Origin: Bacillota bacterium
GTDB taxonomy: Bacteria > Bacillota > UBA4882 > UBA8346
Assembly (NCBI GenBank): GCA_023410535.1
Contig: JAEYPR010000011.1
Location: 124,001-188,000, forward strand
DNA: 64,000 bases
Reading direction: 5' to 3'
Shown here one piece after another: positions 1 to 8,153 of this stretch. The notes under the pieces are model-generated. The model was given only the letters and a program-made list of their open reading frames with translations, did not search any database and was not told the DNA's origin. How positions within the stretch are numbered: the first letter of the stretch is position 1; each line of letters begins with the position of its first letter. A program made the translations under genes and the position numbers.

Positions 1-841
1 CCCCGACAAAACGGGCTCCTTCATCGGTATCCAATACTTGATTGATCTGGACGTCATCATTGCTATGCGCCGCGACAATCCGGCCGTTCTCAAAGGTAAA
101 CCGGATATTGTCATATGTAAATCCTTGATAGACCGCCGGAGTGTTATAAGCAATCGTTCCGTTGATCGAGTTCTTCACCGGCGCGGTAAAGATCTCGCCA
201 TCCGGGATGTTGACATCGCCGGCGCAGGGGATAGCCGGTAATCCCTTAATTGAAAACTGAAGATCCGTACCCGGACCAACCAACCGCACTTGATCGGTGG
301 TTTCCAATAGCTTCTTTAACGGCTCCATCGCCGTACGCATTTTGCTGTAGTCCAAAGTGCAGACATCGAAATAAAAGTCTTCAAAACTTTCAGTGCTCAT
401 ATTGGCCGACTGAGCCATCGCCGCATTGGGGTAGCGCATCACACACCATTTGGTGTAATTGATTCGTTGATTGGTGACCGGACGCATGTAACTTCGCATC
501 CAGTCCTGTTGTTGCGCGCCCGGGACATCAGCCGTCTCATTACTGTTTTCGGAACCGCGGATCGCCATATACGCTTGCATCTCTTTCATCCGCACCAATT
601 CATATTCAGCCATTTTCTCAAGCTGTTCGGTGGTGGCGCCAAGCATCAATTGCCGCTCCAACTGCTTATTTCGGACATTAACAAACGGGACGCCACCCAC
701 CCGATACGCCTCTTTCACAACCGCCATCGCCAAGTCAATACCGCAATCTATCACCTCAATCAATAACTTTTCGCCTTTTTGCAATTTCATCGAATAATTG
801 ACTAACCCTTCCGCCATCTTCTGTATTCGCGGGTCCTTCAA
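1..841 (-). CDS. M29-family aminopeptidase (partial, C-terminus beyond window)
   Basis: The minus strand is open from a TTG at 841 to the window edge (about 280 codons). The TTG follows AAAAGGAG at good spacing, and the N-terminus (MKDPRIQKMAEGLVNYSMKL) matches the usual start of thermophilic M29 metallo-aminopeptidases (AmpS/AmpT/PepS type). These cytoplasmic enzymes release N-terminal amino acids using two metal ions. Later stretches such as GPGTDLQFSIKG and GEIFTAPV are also typical of the family. The metal-binding residues lie in the missing C-terminal third, so activity cannot be judged. The use of TTG explains why an ATG-only search would miss it. Confidence 0.85.
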   Translation of the reverse strand, partial: MKDPRIQKMAEGLVNYSMKLQKGEKLLIEVIDCGIDLAMAVVKEAYRVGGVPFVNVRNKQLERQLMLGATTEQLEKMAEYELVRMKEMQAYMAIRGSENSNETADVPGAQQQDWMRSYMRPVTNQRINYTKWCVMRYPNAAMAQSANMSTESFEDFYFDVCTLDYSKMRTAMEPLKKLLETTDQVRLVGPGTDLQFSIKGLPAIPCAGDVNIPDGEIFTAPVKNSINGTIAYNTPAVYQGFTYDNIRFTFENGRIVAAHSNDDVQINQVLDTDEGARFVG

Positions 842-1180
842 AACAACCACTCCTTTTCGCAATTTATTTCATCTTATGAATCAAGGAAGATATGTCGCCG
901 CAATTTTTGTCCGGCGCATATAATATACCCACTTTGTCCCAGTAGCCATCCGTCCCAAAGGCAGATAGGTAGCGGGCATAATCGGCGGGCAACTGGCAGT
1001 AAACAATTCACTGCTAGCAGCGACTATCGTTCTCCCGAATACTATGATAGTATATTGATAAGTCTTTTCCGATACCGAAAATAACGCCTCTAACTGGTCT
1101 TTAAGTGGTAACTAGCCCTTTGATTGACACGAGGCGGTGTTCCGAATCCGCTATCTTATCAGAGCAGCGAGGATTTTGCC
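842..1180. other. Intergenic region with one copy of a dispersed 35-bp element
   Basis: No gene is seen. The stretch separates two divergent genes and should hold both promoters. Positions about 861-897 carry an element that recurs at about 3070-3106 (shared core CTTATGAATCAAGGAA). A palindrome-like AT run (ATACTATGATAGTATATTG) sits near 1038-1056. Confidence 0.5.
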
Positions 1181-1723
1181 ATGATGAAAAAAACCATTAG
1201 CGATTGGGCCAAAAAAAACTTTCTTCATTGGTTTACCGAAACCTATTCATTTCAGGATAATACCCCAAAAGATTTCCTGATGAACTTAGCGGGAAATGAA
1301 AAGCTTTTATCCCGGATTCATATTGTTATGGACGGTTCGTTCTTGCGCCCGTTGTTGGTCATCTCCACCGTTGAAACCGGCATGCCGCCCATTCTTCTTA
1401 AAACACTGGACGACCACGATTTGACCGATGTAACCGCAATCCAACGCCTGCTTGTGTCATCGGATGAACCGCTCTTTTTAACGCTGTACTTTTCAGAACG
1501 GACGACCAGTGAGCCGTTCCAAGCTGTTGTCGAAGAAACACCCGAACCGCAAGACCTCTCTTACACCGACCATGTTTTATTCCAATTCGAATTGGCGTTG
1601 CTCAATTCCGGGATTCGCCGCGCCATCGCCAAAAAGCTCTTATTGGCCAAAATCGACGCAGCCTTAGATGAACGGGACCGCCGCAAGTTCGAACGGCTTG
1701 CCAAACGCTACAAAAAACTTTAA
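1181..1723 (+). CDS. IDEAL-domain protein, YpiB-like
   Basis: A 180-residue protein. The ATG at 1181 follows CGAGGA by seven bases, so I prefer it to the longer in-frame extension. The last 45 residues (AKIDAALDERDRRKFERLAK) resemble the IDEAL motif of Bacillus YpiB-type proteins. The upstream part holds alternating strands and helices compatible with the UPF0302 domain, but I recognise it only weakly. No membrane segment or signal peptide is seen. YpiB-type proteins have no agreed biochemical function, so none is assigned. The stop codon overlaps that of the convergent HAD gene by a few bases. Confidence 0.6.
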   Translation: MMKKTISDWAKKNFLHWFTETYSFQDNTPKDFLMNLAGNEKLLSRIHIVMDGSFLRPLLVISTVETGMPPILLKTLDDHDLTDVTAIQRLLVSSDEPLFLTLYFSERTTSEPFQAVVEETPEPQDLSYTDHVLFQFELALLNSGIRRAIAKKLLLAKIDAALDERDRRKFERLAKRYKKL

Positions 1724-2370
1724 GCAGAAAGACGGGCCTTCATAATCTCCGGAATCAACGTTTTCAGATCGTAAATCTGTTCCAACTGCCAAACGTGGGC
1801 CGAATCCCGTGCTGCTCCCAGCAGCACCGGGGTGATGCCAACCGCCGCCGCTCCATAAAGGTTCGCTTCCACATCATCAACAAAAACGCATTCTTCCCCC
1901 GGCGTCCCCAAATCCTCCAATACCTTTTGATAACTCTGCGGATCGGGTTTTCCCATATAATTGCAGAAGCGAATATCATAAACCGCTGCAATGATCTCCC
2001 GTACGCCCAAAAACCGCAGTACGTTTTCGACATATTCCATGGGACTGTTGCTAAAAACAACCTTTGTCAGATCGATTCCCGCGAGGACTTGCCGTAATTC
2101 GGGATCAGGTTTAATAAACCGCTCGATCCTAACATCGTAGGCATAACGAAAATACGCATCGGGATCCGTGCCGTGATTGACCACCATCCCGCCGACGGTT
2201 GTTCCGTAGCGTTTAAAATAATCGTAGCGAATCCCGGCAATCTGTTCCGGCGCTAAAGCGATCGTTTTCGCAATAAATTCGTCAATCCGGGCGTCAATGC
2301 TCTGCAACATCCCCGAACTTTTCGGATACAACGTATTATCAAGGTCGAGTATTAAATATTGTAAGCCCAT
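1720..2370 (-). CDS. HAD-superfamily pyrimidine 5'-nucleotidase-like hydrolase
   Basis: A 216-residue protein starting at the ATG at 2370, which has GGAGG five bases upstream; longer reading in the same frame lacks a ribosome site. HAD motifs are in order: DLDNTLYP (motif I, nucleophile Asp), VVFSNSP (motif II), the Lys of MGKPDPQ (motif III) and FVDDVEAN (motif IV). A helical cap sits between motifs I and II. This set matches the Sdt1/YjjG-type pyrimidine 5'-nucleotidase branch, which dephosphorylates UMP/CMP-like nucleotides; the actual substrate is unproven. Convergent with the IDEAL-domain gene, with overlapping stop codons. Confidence 0.8.
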   Translation of the reverse strand: MGLQYLILDLDNTLYPKSSGMLQSIDARIDEFIAKTIALAPEQIAGIRYDYFKRYGTTVGGMVVNHGTDPDAYFRYAYDVRIERFIKPDPELRQVLAGIDLTKVVFSNSPMEYVENVLRFLGVREIIAAVYDIRFCNYMGKPDPQSYQKVLEDLGTPGEECVFVDDVEANLYGAAAVGITPVLLGAARDSAHVWQLEQIYDLKTLIPEIMKARLSA

Positions 2371-3298
2371 AAAACCTCCACAGTTCTGCCTGTCTGTTAG
2401 ACTTAACGCGCACGTTCGGTTGGAGTTCCATTGACTTTGACACCCCGCTGCGCACCGCCGGCAAAGAAACCCATCCAAACTCACCCAAAGCTTCGAGAGA
2501 CATTATATTCAACTTTTTTAGCAACTTACCTAAAAATAACCGTACCTAAACATCATCGCGTTGATTGATCCCCGGTTTTCCAAACCGGTTCAACCGCAAG
2601 CACAACTGTCGTCTGTTTTTTTATAAAGCAATTAAAATAGCGATTCCGAGCCGGTAGGTTCTACGTCAAACTACTCTTCCCAAACTTTTTTATAAAGTTT
2701 TTTGTCGAATCATGATTAAGCTATCATTAGTTGTCAATCTTCCTAATATAATTTAATACGAAATCATCAGTTTTTAAATGCAAAATTACCATCTGCTATG
2801 ATATCGACGAAAGCTTGACCACAATTTCCCTATTCATTATACCAAGATTAAATTAAATCGCAAAAAATTATGTTTGCTAAAATCAATCATTGGGTAATCT
2901 TTCCTATGTCGGAAACTGAGAAGGAAAATCGCGGTGTGATTGTCCGAATATTTATGCGACATCAATCAATAAAAAATTTTAAAATTTGAACCACCTGCTA
3001 TATAAGTAGAAATAAATAATTGGATTTTTGTTTTCCATCCTTGAAACGTGGCTGGAAAAGAATAATGTTGAATTTATTTCAACTTATGAATCAAGGAAAA
3101 TATCTCCGCAGTCAAGATCGTCCCAAATGTTTAGTGCGGCTATATATCACTTTTTTATCCAGTAATTACTCGCAATTCGCCAAATTTTTTGTCGATTATT
3201 AAAGGAATAACCAGTAAATAAATTATTTTTAACTACTTGAAGGAAATGTAAAATTTGAGGAGAATATCTAATTTCATAATAAAGAGGAGGGGTTTTTT
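2371..3298. other. AT-rich 0.9-kb intergenic region
   Basis: No convincing gene in either direction; short open frames here lack ribosome sites and family likeness. The tract is far more AT-rich than its neighbours. It contains two similar runs (TTTTTTATAAAG near 2616 and 2686) and the second copy of the 35-bp element at about 3070-3106. It could be a decayed gene or a long regulatory region for the orphan gene at 3299. Confidence 0.5.
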
Positions 3299-3631
3299 GT
3301 GGCTTTTGTGAAATATCAAAAAGAAAAGAGCAAAAAAGGTATTTCAGCCAAAACAATCGGGATTAACCGCAAAGGAAGATTTGCTTTTTACAAGCCCGTC
3401 GTTGAAAAATATCTCCACGAATCCGGTTATGTAGAGCTGTTCTTTGACCCCGATGCCAAAAAGGTTGGAATCCTGCCGGTCGATGAACCGTCAGCCGATG
3501 CGTTCAAGATCCAAGGCAAGACCACAAAGATGATTGTGGCCAAAAAGTTTTTGAACCGTTTTCAAATACCCGTTGAGGATAAGCGTTATGACTTTGACTA
3601 TGAAGACGGCATGCTCATTGTACAACTTTAA
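3299..3631 (+). CDS. Small hypothetical protein (110 aa)
   Basis: The GTG start at 3299 follows a strong GAGGAGGGG. The protein is basic at its N-terminus (KYQKEKSKKG), then predicted mostly beta: SAKTIGINRKGRFAFYKPVV, then YVELFFDPDAKKVGILPV, and ends KRYDFDYEDGMLIVQL. The pattern of short strands with a KTTKMIVAKKFLNRF segment suggests a small beta-rich fold, but I do not recognise a named family. It has no signal peptide or membrane segment. It is a single-gene unit with its own terminator. Confidence 0.7.
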   Translation: MAFVKYQKEKSKKGISAKTIGINRKGRFAFYKPVVEKYLHESGYVELFFDPDAKKVGILPVDEPSADAFKIQGKTTKMIVAKKFLNRFQIPVEDKRYDFDYEDGMLIVQL

Positions 3632-3634
3632 TAA

Positions 3635-3674
3635 CTGAAAAGGTCTGGCGGATGTTACTGCCGGACCTTTTCAG
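3635..3674 (+). terminator. Rho-independent terminator of the 3299 gene
   Basis: A 15-bp stem (CTGAAAAGGTCTGGC with its complement, one G-U pair) with a 10-nt loop starts 3 bases after the stop codon. The T-tract after it is short (TTTT). Confidence 0.7.
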
Positions 3675-3705
3675 TTTTGGTGAACCGTTTATTTCTTTAA
3701 TAAAA

Positions 3706-3733
3706 AGCGAACCCCTTCCATGGCGAAGGGGTT
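3706..3733 (-). terminator. murC terminator
   Basis: AACCCCTTC/GAAGGGGTT hairpin. Read on the minus strand it is followed by CGCTTTTTATT, a good T-run, and it lies about 75 bp beyond the murC stop. Confidence 0.75.
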
Positions 3734-3806
3734 TCTTTCTCTCTTCCAATGACGATTGAGCGGATTCCAACTTGAGTATTGCCTTCCCCAAATGCGCAGG
3801 CACCTA

Positions 3807-5171
3807 TCAAATCTCCGCCATCTCGTGGATCAACCGTTCGCCGACTTTCCAGATATCACCGGCGCCCATAGTAATCACCAAATCGCCGGGTTGAATCGCT
3901 TGAAGCAAATATTGATATGTTTGATCCAGGCTACCAATATAACGGACATCGGGGTGATGTTTGGCGGTTTCTTGGGCCAACATCGCACTGGAAATGTCGC
4001 CGGGATCAGTCTCCCGGGCCGGGTAAATATCGGCTAACACAACGACATCGGCATTGGCAAACGACTGCGCAAACTCGTGCAATAAATATTTGGTCCGGCT
4101 GAACAAATGCGGTTGAAAGACGCACCAAATTCTACCGTCGAATACCTGCCGGGCCGCAGCCAATGTGGTTCGCACGGCGCCGGGGTGATGGGCATAGTCG
4201 TCAACGACTAAGGCGTCACGAACATTTCCCTTGATTTCGAAGCGACGGTGAACCCCGGCAAAGCGGCTGACCGTATCCAAAGCTTGCTGCAGACTGACAC
4301 CTAATTCGACTGCCAAGGCTACCGCGCCCATCGCATTTTGCAGATTATGGCGACCCGGGACCGCCAGGCGCAATACACCTTGCGCCCTGCCACGATAACG
4401 GATCTGGGCCGCGATCCCCAACGGCGGTTCCGGCCGAATATCAGTTAACTCCCAATCAAACTGCGGTTGATACCCAAAAGTGATCGTTTTACCCGGATAG
4501 GTTTTCGCCAACGCTAACGCGTTAGGGTCATCGCCCCAAGCCAACAAAAGTCCGTTTTGCGGCAATAAATTGACAAAATCGGCGAAAGTCTTGATTACAT
4601 CCTGAATCGTCGGGAAACAATCCGGATGATCCCAGTCGATATTGGTAATCAACTCGATCGTAGGGCGTAACTCTAAAAAGGAACGTTTAAACTCGCACGC
4701 TTCAACAACCATATATTCCGACTTGCCGGAGCGGTGGTTCCCGCCAAAAGCCGGCACCTCGCCACCGATCGATACCGTCGGGTCGATTCCAGCTTCGGTG
4801 AGAATTAACGCCGTCATCGCCGAAGTTGTCGTTTTTCCATGGGTTCCGGCAATCGCAATCCCTTTGCCGACATCCTTCATCAGCTGACCCAGCAGTGCCG
4901 CGCCTTCCATGACCGGAATTTGGCGTTTCTGGGCTTCCAATACCTCCGGATTTTCATTACCTACAGCATTGGTATATATAACGAGGTCGGCGCCTTCAAT
5001 ATTGGAGGGATGATGTCCAACTTCAACCCGGATTCCTAGCTCGGCAAGGTTTCGAGTAACTTTACTCTGCTGGCAATCAGAGCCAGAGATGATATATCCA
5101 CGGTCATGATATAGCTTGGCTAAACTACTTAACCGGGCTCCACCAATTCCGACAAAGTGGAAATGCTTCAT
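3807..5171 (-). CDS. murC: UDP-N-acetylmuramate--L-alanine ligase
   Basis: A full-length 454-residue Mur ligase. It adds L-Ala to UDP-MurNAc with ATP in the cytoplasm, the first peptide step of peptidoglycan synthesis. The N-terminal Rossmann motif is at residues 8-12, the ATP P-loop GTHGKTTT at 109-116, the central-domain stretch TNIDWDHPDCF follows, and the C-terminal domain carries DDYAHHP. One oddity is that the usual GIGGxGMS motif reads GIGGARLSS. The start at 5171 follows GAGGGGGG at about 13 bases. It is not beside other mur genes, so it appears to be an isolated transcription unit. Confidence 0.95.
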   Translation of the reverse strand: MKHFHFVGIGGARLSSLAKLYHDRGYIISGSDCQQSKVTRNLAELGIRVEVGHHPSNIEGADLVIYTNAVGNENPEVLEAQKRQIPVMEGAALLGQLMKDVGKGIAIAGTHGKTTTSAMTALILTEAGIDPTVSIGGEVPAFGGNHRSGKSEYMVVEACEFKRSFLELRPTIELITNIDWDHPDCFPTIQDVIKTFADFVNLLPQNGLLLAWGDDPNALALAKTYPGKTITFGYQPQFDWELTDIRPEPPLGIAAQIRYRGRAQGVLRLAVPGRHNLQNAMGAVALAVELGVSLQQALDTVSRFAGVHRRFEIKGNVRDALVVDDYAHHPGAVRTTLAAARQVFDGRIWCVFQPHLFSRTKYLLHEFAQSFANADVVVLADIYPARETDPGDISSAMLAQETAKHHPDVRYIGSLDQTYQYLLQAIQPGDLVITMGAGDIWKVGERLIHEMAEI

Positions 5172-5309
5172 TGTAGCGAATACGCCCCCCTCAAATTTTT
5201 ACCAATCCATTATAACATATTTTTGATTTCAGCGATGGCTCGAACTGAATTAAATTTCGAAAATTCACCCAGATTGATCATGCTTGTTCCCCTGGCTCGA
5301 CATCGGCAT

Positions 5310-5339
5310 TCATAGTTTATCGGTTCTTGTTAGATACTA
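5310..5339 (+). promoter_or_regulatory. Possible sigma-G/F-type promoter of the SASP gene
   Basis: TCATA (5310-5314) and GATACTA (5333-5339) at 18-bp spacing resemble the forespore consensus GHATR-N17/18-CATWMTA (4/5 and 6/7 matches), 48 bp before the start codon. Inference only. Confidence 0.35.
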
Positions 5340-5386
5340 TGTGCGGAGTTCGTGTTTGGGAACTCCACCAATAGGGGGTGTGTTGT

Positions 5387-5575
5387 TTGACCCGTCGCAG
5401 CAGTATTGTTTCCGATCAAGTAAAATACGAAATCGCAAAAGAACTTGGCTTCGCCGATCGTATTCAAGTGGAAAACGGGAGCTACGACTATGGTAATATC
5501 ACCACCCGCGAAGCCGGGCTAATCGTTCGCGGTTTAATCCAAAAAGCCGAAGAACTATTATCCCAACAAGGTTAG
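5387..5575 (+). CDS. Alpha/beta-type small acid-soluble spore protein
   Basis: A 62-residue protein. The TTG at 5387 follows AGGGGGTG, and the start MTRRSSIVS resembles SspF-like SASPs. The family hallmarks are VKYEIAKELGFADRIQ and TTREAGLIVRGLIQKAEELL. Alpha/beta SASPs coat and protect DNA in the forespore and are degraded by the GPR protease at germination. The protein is at the short, SspF/SspH-like end of the family. It is a single gene with its own hairpin terminator. It may use a forespore sigma factor promoter (see 5310-5339). Confidence 0.88.
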   Translation: MTRRSSIVSDQVKYEIAKELGFADRIQVENGSYDYGNITTREAGLIVRGLIQKAEELLSQQG

Positions 5576-5595
5576 GAGATTTTCTCCTAACCTTG
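5567..5595 (+). terminator. SASP gene terminator hairpin
   Basis: A perfect 13-bp stem (CAAGGTTAGGAGA and complement) with a 3-nt loop; the stop codon lies inside the stem. There is no T-run, so it may act mainly in mRNA stability. Confidence 0.6.
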
Positions 5596-6065
5596 CACAA
5601 CCCTTCACACTTTTACATATGTTATACCATCAAGTTTAAAGTTAAGTTCTGAACAACAATGACCAATGCAAAAGGCAAAGCCTAGTCTTATCTTCACATA
5701 AATTAGTAGCGCCTAGTCCTTTAATTTTTAAACGTTTTTTAAGTTTATTCCGCCGGTTCGATTGGCAATCGTCTGTCCACTGCTTGACCTGATACTGACC
5801 CAAGTTAAGGAAATTGGTGGTGTGGTTATATATAAAAGCCGACTTGTGCGGCTTTCTTTTTTTTCCCATTCCTAACAATATTTTAACCACCCTATACTGC
5901 AGGTATCCTAAAAAAATAACCGAATTTTTTTACAAAACACTTTCGATACGCCGAGGTAAAATTTGTCCAAGCTCTTCATATTCAAATTCCCCTAAAAAGG
6001 GTTGTCACGAATTTCTCACCATATCCGTTCCGAATCAACAATTCGACACCGATAGGAGGAAGACT
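5596..6065. other. Intergenic region before the porin-like gene
   Basis: No supported protein gene; reading frames in both directions lack ribosome sites. It ends with a free-standing terminator at 5835-5864, which suggests a short plus-strand transcript. Confidence 0.45.
5835..5864 (+). terminator. Orphan terminator (possible end of a small RNA)
   Basis: AAAGCCG, 7-nt loop, CGGCTTT, then C and eight T. No coding gene ends before it on the plus strand; the SASP gene already has its own hairpin 240 bp earlier. Confidence 0.65.
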
Positions 6066-7253
6066 GTGAAAAAAATCGTCGCACCATTACTAATCTTCGT
6101 CACACTATTGATCACAGCCAACCCGGTATTTGGACAAGCGCCTGTTTCAGTCGGCAATAATTACGACCGAAAATTAAACGATTTGACGACCCGTTTTAAT
6201 TCGCTCGAAGCGACATGGGGCCGCTTCCAGATCGGCGGTAACGTGTCACTTGAAGCTGACAGTCATTTTCAGAATGAGACGCCCACACTCTCTCCATTGG
6301 GTTATTCGCAACAGATGAACTTATTCTTTAATGCCGGCATCGACCAAAACCTGAACTTTTCAATGAAGCTCTCCCATGAAGGCGGTTGGGGGTTGAACTA
6401 TCTGAGTTCCTCCTCTTTGCCGCCACTTAATACTCCGTTACAGCTTGATGAGGCCTTTTTAAAGATGGAATATCCGCATACCCTCAATTACCTTGGGCGG
6501 TTCCGGTTTACTTTAGGCCCCTTAGGGTTAATCTCAGATTTCTATAACAATCCGGCCGAAGGGATCGCTTTACAACGTTCATTCGATGACTACCATGTAG
6601 TTGGGCTTTATTCCCGCATTAACACGCAGATGGACCCCAATTCCGATCAGATTGCCGCCACTGAAGAGTATTTTGCGGCGCGTTTCGGCTGGTCCAATCA
6701 ATCGACCATCATCGGACTTAATCTAGTTCCAAGTGGAATTGCGGCGGAAAAAGCGTTTAGTGTTGACTATTCAACTACCCTGAACGCCGGGCGGATCGCA
6801 GCCGAGGTCGGTTGGTACTCTTTCGATTCGCCGCGTTATCCCGATTACCGGACCGGCTGGACTCCCGGCGCTTTGGTAAGCTACAGTCAAACCCTGCCGA
6901 AGAAGCAAGGATATTTTGAGGTCAAAGCCGGTTATCTTTCACCAAACTTTACCCCGTCGGCTTCCGTTCTGAATCATTCGGCCGACGATGTCCGCGAATG
7001 GTTTGTCACCAACACTTACGGTTTGGAGTTTTTCCTCCAGAACAATCTGGCTCGTAATTTCAGTCTGCAGAACCGGTTAATGGGATCGCGTCCGGTCAAC
7101 GACCTTACCGGTATCGGAACCAGTTACCGGCTGCGCACCGATCTGATTAAAAGCTTGTCCCAGGTCAACCAGCTCGATTTTGGCTATGAAGTGAAGTATA
7201 CTTCGGATAAAACGGAAAGCCGGATTTTTGCATGCTGGAACCTGCAATTTTAA
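6066..7253 (+). CDS. Exported beta-barrel (porin-like) outer-membrane protein, putative
   Basis: The GTG at 6066 follows ATAGGAGGA and starts a 395-residue protein with a clear signal peptide (MKKIVAPLLIFVTLLITANP, Ala-rich cleavage near VFGQA). After a short coiled-coil-prone stretch (YDRKLNDLTTRFNSLEA) come many amphipathic strands rich in aromatic and Gly/Asn turns. It ends SRIFACWNLQF, with a C-terminal Phe as used by barrel-assembly machinery. This is the pattern of an outer-membrane barrel, and would be odd in a single-membrane Firmicute. There is no S-layer homology domain. The substrate is unknown. It is a monocistronic unit and no terminator is seen. Confidence 0.65.
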   Translation: MKKIVAPLLIFVTLLITANPVFGQAPVSVGNNYDRKLNDLTTRFNSLEATWGRFQIGGNVSLEADSHFQNETPTLSPLGYSQQMNLFFNAGIDQNLNFSMKLSHEGGWGLNYLSSSSLPPLNTPLQLDEAFLKMEYPHTLNYLGRFRFTLGPLGLISDFYNNPAEGIALQRSFDDYHVVGLYSRINTQMDPNSDQIAATEEYFAARFGWSNQSTIIGLNLVPSGIAAEKAFSVDYSTTLNAGRIAAEVGWYSFDSPRYPDYRTGWTPGALVSYSQTLPKKQGYFEVKAGYLSPNFTPSASVLNHSADDVREWFVTNTYGLEFFLQNNLARNFSLQNRLMGSRPVNDLTGIGTSYRLRTDLIKSLSQVNQLDFGYEVKYTSDKTESRIFACWNLQF

Positions 7254-7282
7254 CCCGGATCATGGCAATTTGAACGTTGCTT

Positions 7283-7546
7283 TTAACTTTTGGTACCCAA
7301 CAACACCAGCAGCATGCCGAAGCTCAACAGGAACACCTTATACCAAGAGAGTTTAACGGCGATGGTGGCGATCCCTAAAACGCTGACCAAAATGAAGACC
7401 ACCGGGCCGATCAAACCCAAAAAAGCATTCAAACGCAATGCGGTGTCAACCCGCCCGATTTTAAAAAAGATAATGGCGACCCCAATCTCCAGCAACCCGG
7501 AGATGACTCGCAGGATTGCCATATTACTCAATATGGTTTGTTCCAA
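7283..7546 (-). CDS. YqhV/DUF2619 family membrane protein
   Basis: An 87-residue protein with three hydrophobic helices (about residues 8-28, 35-58 and 62-84), matching the YqhV family (DUF2619) found in spore formers. In Bacillus the yqhV gene borders the spoIIIA operon; its function is not established. It lies 12 bp after the DUF441 gene on the same strand, behind GGGGGAGAAGG, so the two are probably co-transcribed. Confidence 0.8.
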   Translation of the reverse strand: MEQTILSNMAILRVISGLLEIGVAIIFFKIGRVDTALRLNAFLGLIGPVVFILVSVLGIATIAVKLSWYKVFLLSFGMLLVLLGTKS

Positions 7547-7558
7547 AACCTTCTCCCC

Positions 7559-8017
7559 CTATCGTTTACCGATTCCCAAGACATTGAATAAAATGGCAGT
7601 GATCCCAGCCGCGGCTAGAGGCCCGACTGGGATTCCTTTTAATAGTGAGACACCGATAATTGTCCCAACCACCAACCCAATCACAACCTCCGGTTCCAGC
7701 TGCAGCAACACCAACCCTTGGCCGCAAAGATAAGCGGCGGCAATCCCGCCGATGATGGCAACGATCCCCCGAACACTGCGGAATGTATCCAAGATCTGCT
7801 GAAACCCAACCCGGTCCAATGAGAACGGCACCAGGACCGCTATCAATAGAAAAAGCAGTCCCACATCAACTGCCCGCCGTTCGAAAAGCAACAATATCCA
7901 GCGCAACTTGATAAATTTAAGGACCAGCAAACTCCCGGCGCTCGCTGCAATCAAATTATTGTTAAACGCGATCCCGAGACTGAAAATAACCAGTAAAAGC
8001 AGGTTGTCTTGGATCAT
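7559..8017 (-). CDS. DUF441/UPF0756 integral membrane protein
   Basis: A 152-residue, four- or five-helix membrane protein matching the YtwI-type DUF441 family (repeated Gly-rich helices such as GIVAIIGGIAAAYLCGQG and VVGTIIGVSLLKGIPVGPLA). The start at 8017 has AAGGATG upstream. The function of the family is unknown. It heads a two-gene unit with the YqhV-like gene. Confidence 0.85.
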   Translation of the reverse strand: MIQDNLLLLVIFSLGIAFNNNLIAASAGSLLVLKFIKLRWILLLFERRAVDVGLLFLLIAVLVPFSLDRVGFQQILDTFRSVRGIVAIIGGIAAAYLCGQGLVLLQLEPEVVIGLVVGTIIGVSLLKGIPVGPLAAAGITAILFNVLGIGKR

Positions 8018-8153
8018 TCACGTCACATCCTTCGTTTATTAATATTCTTACGACACTTTTTTCATTCGTTTTATCTATGTCGACTAAATATTGGGGCCAG
8101 CCAGTTGCCACCAAACTTATTCGAAAAGCATAGTATAGACGAGGGAGTGATTG

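Noticed and set aside
3020..3202. 60-codon plus-strand open frame in the AT-rich tract
   Set aside because: No ribosome site; it runs through the 35-bp dispersed element.
5642..5890. 82-codon minus-strand open frame
   Set aside because: No start with a ribosome site and it is antisense to the orphan terminator; not supported as a gene.
8110..8138. Sigma-K promoter for the ComA gene (AC-N17-CATAGTATA)
   Set aside because: The -10-like match would start transcription on top of the ribosome site, leaving almost no leader; likely chance.
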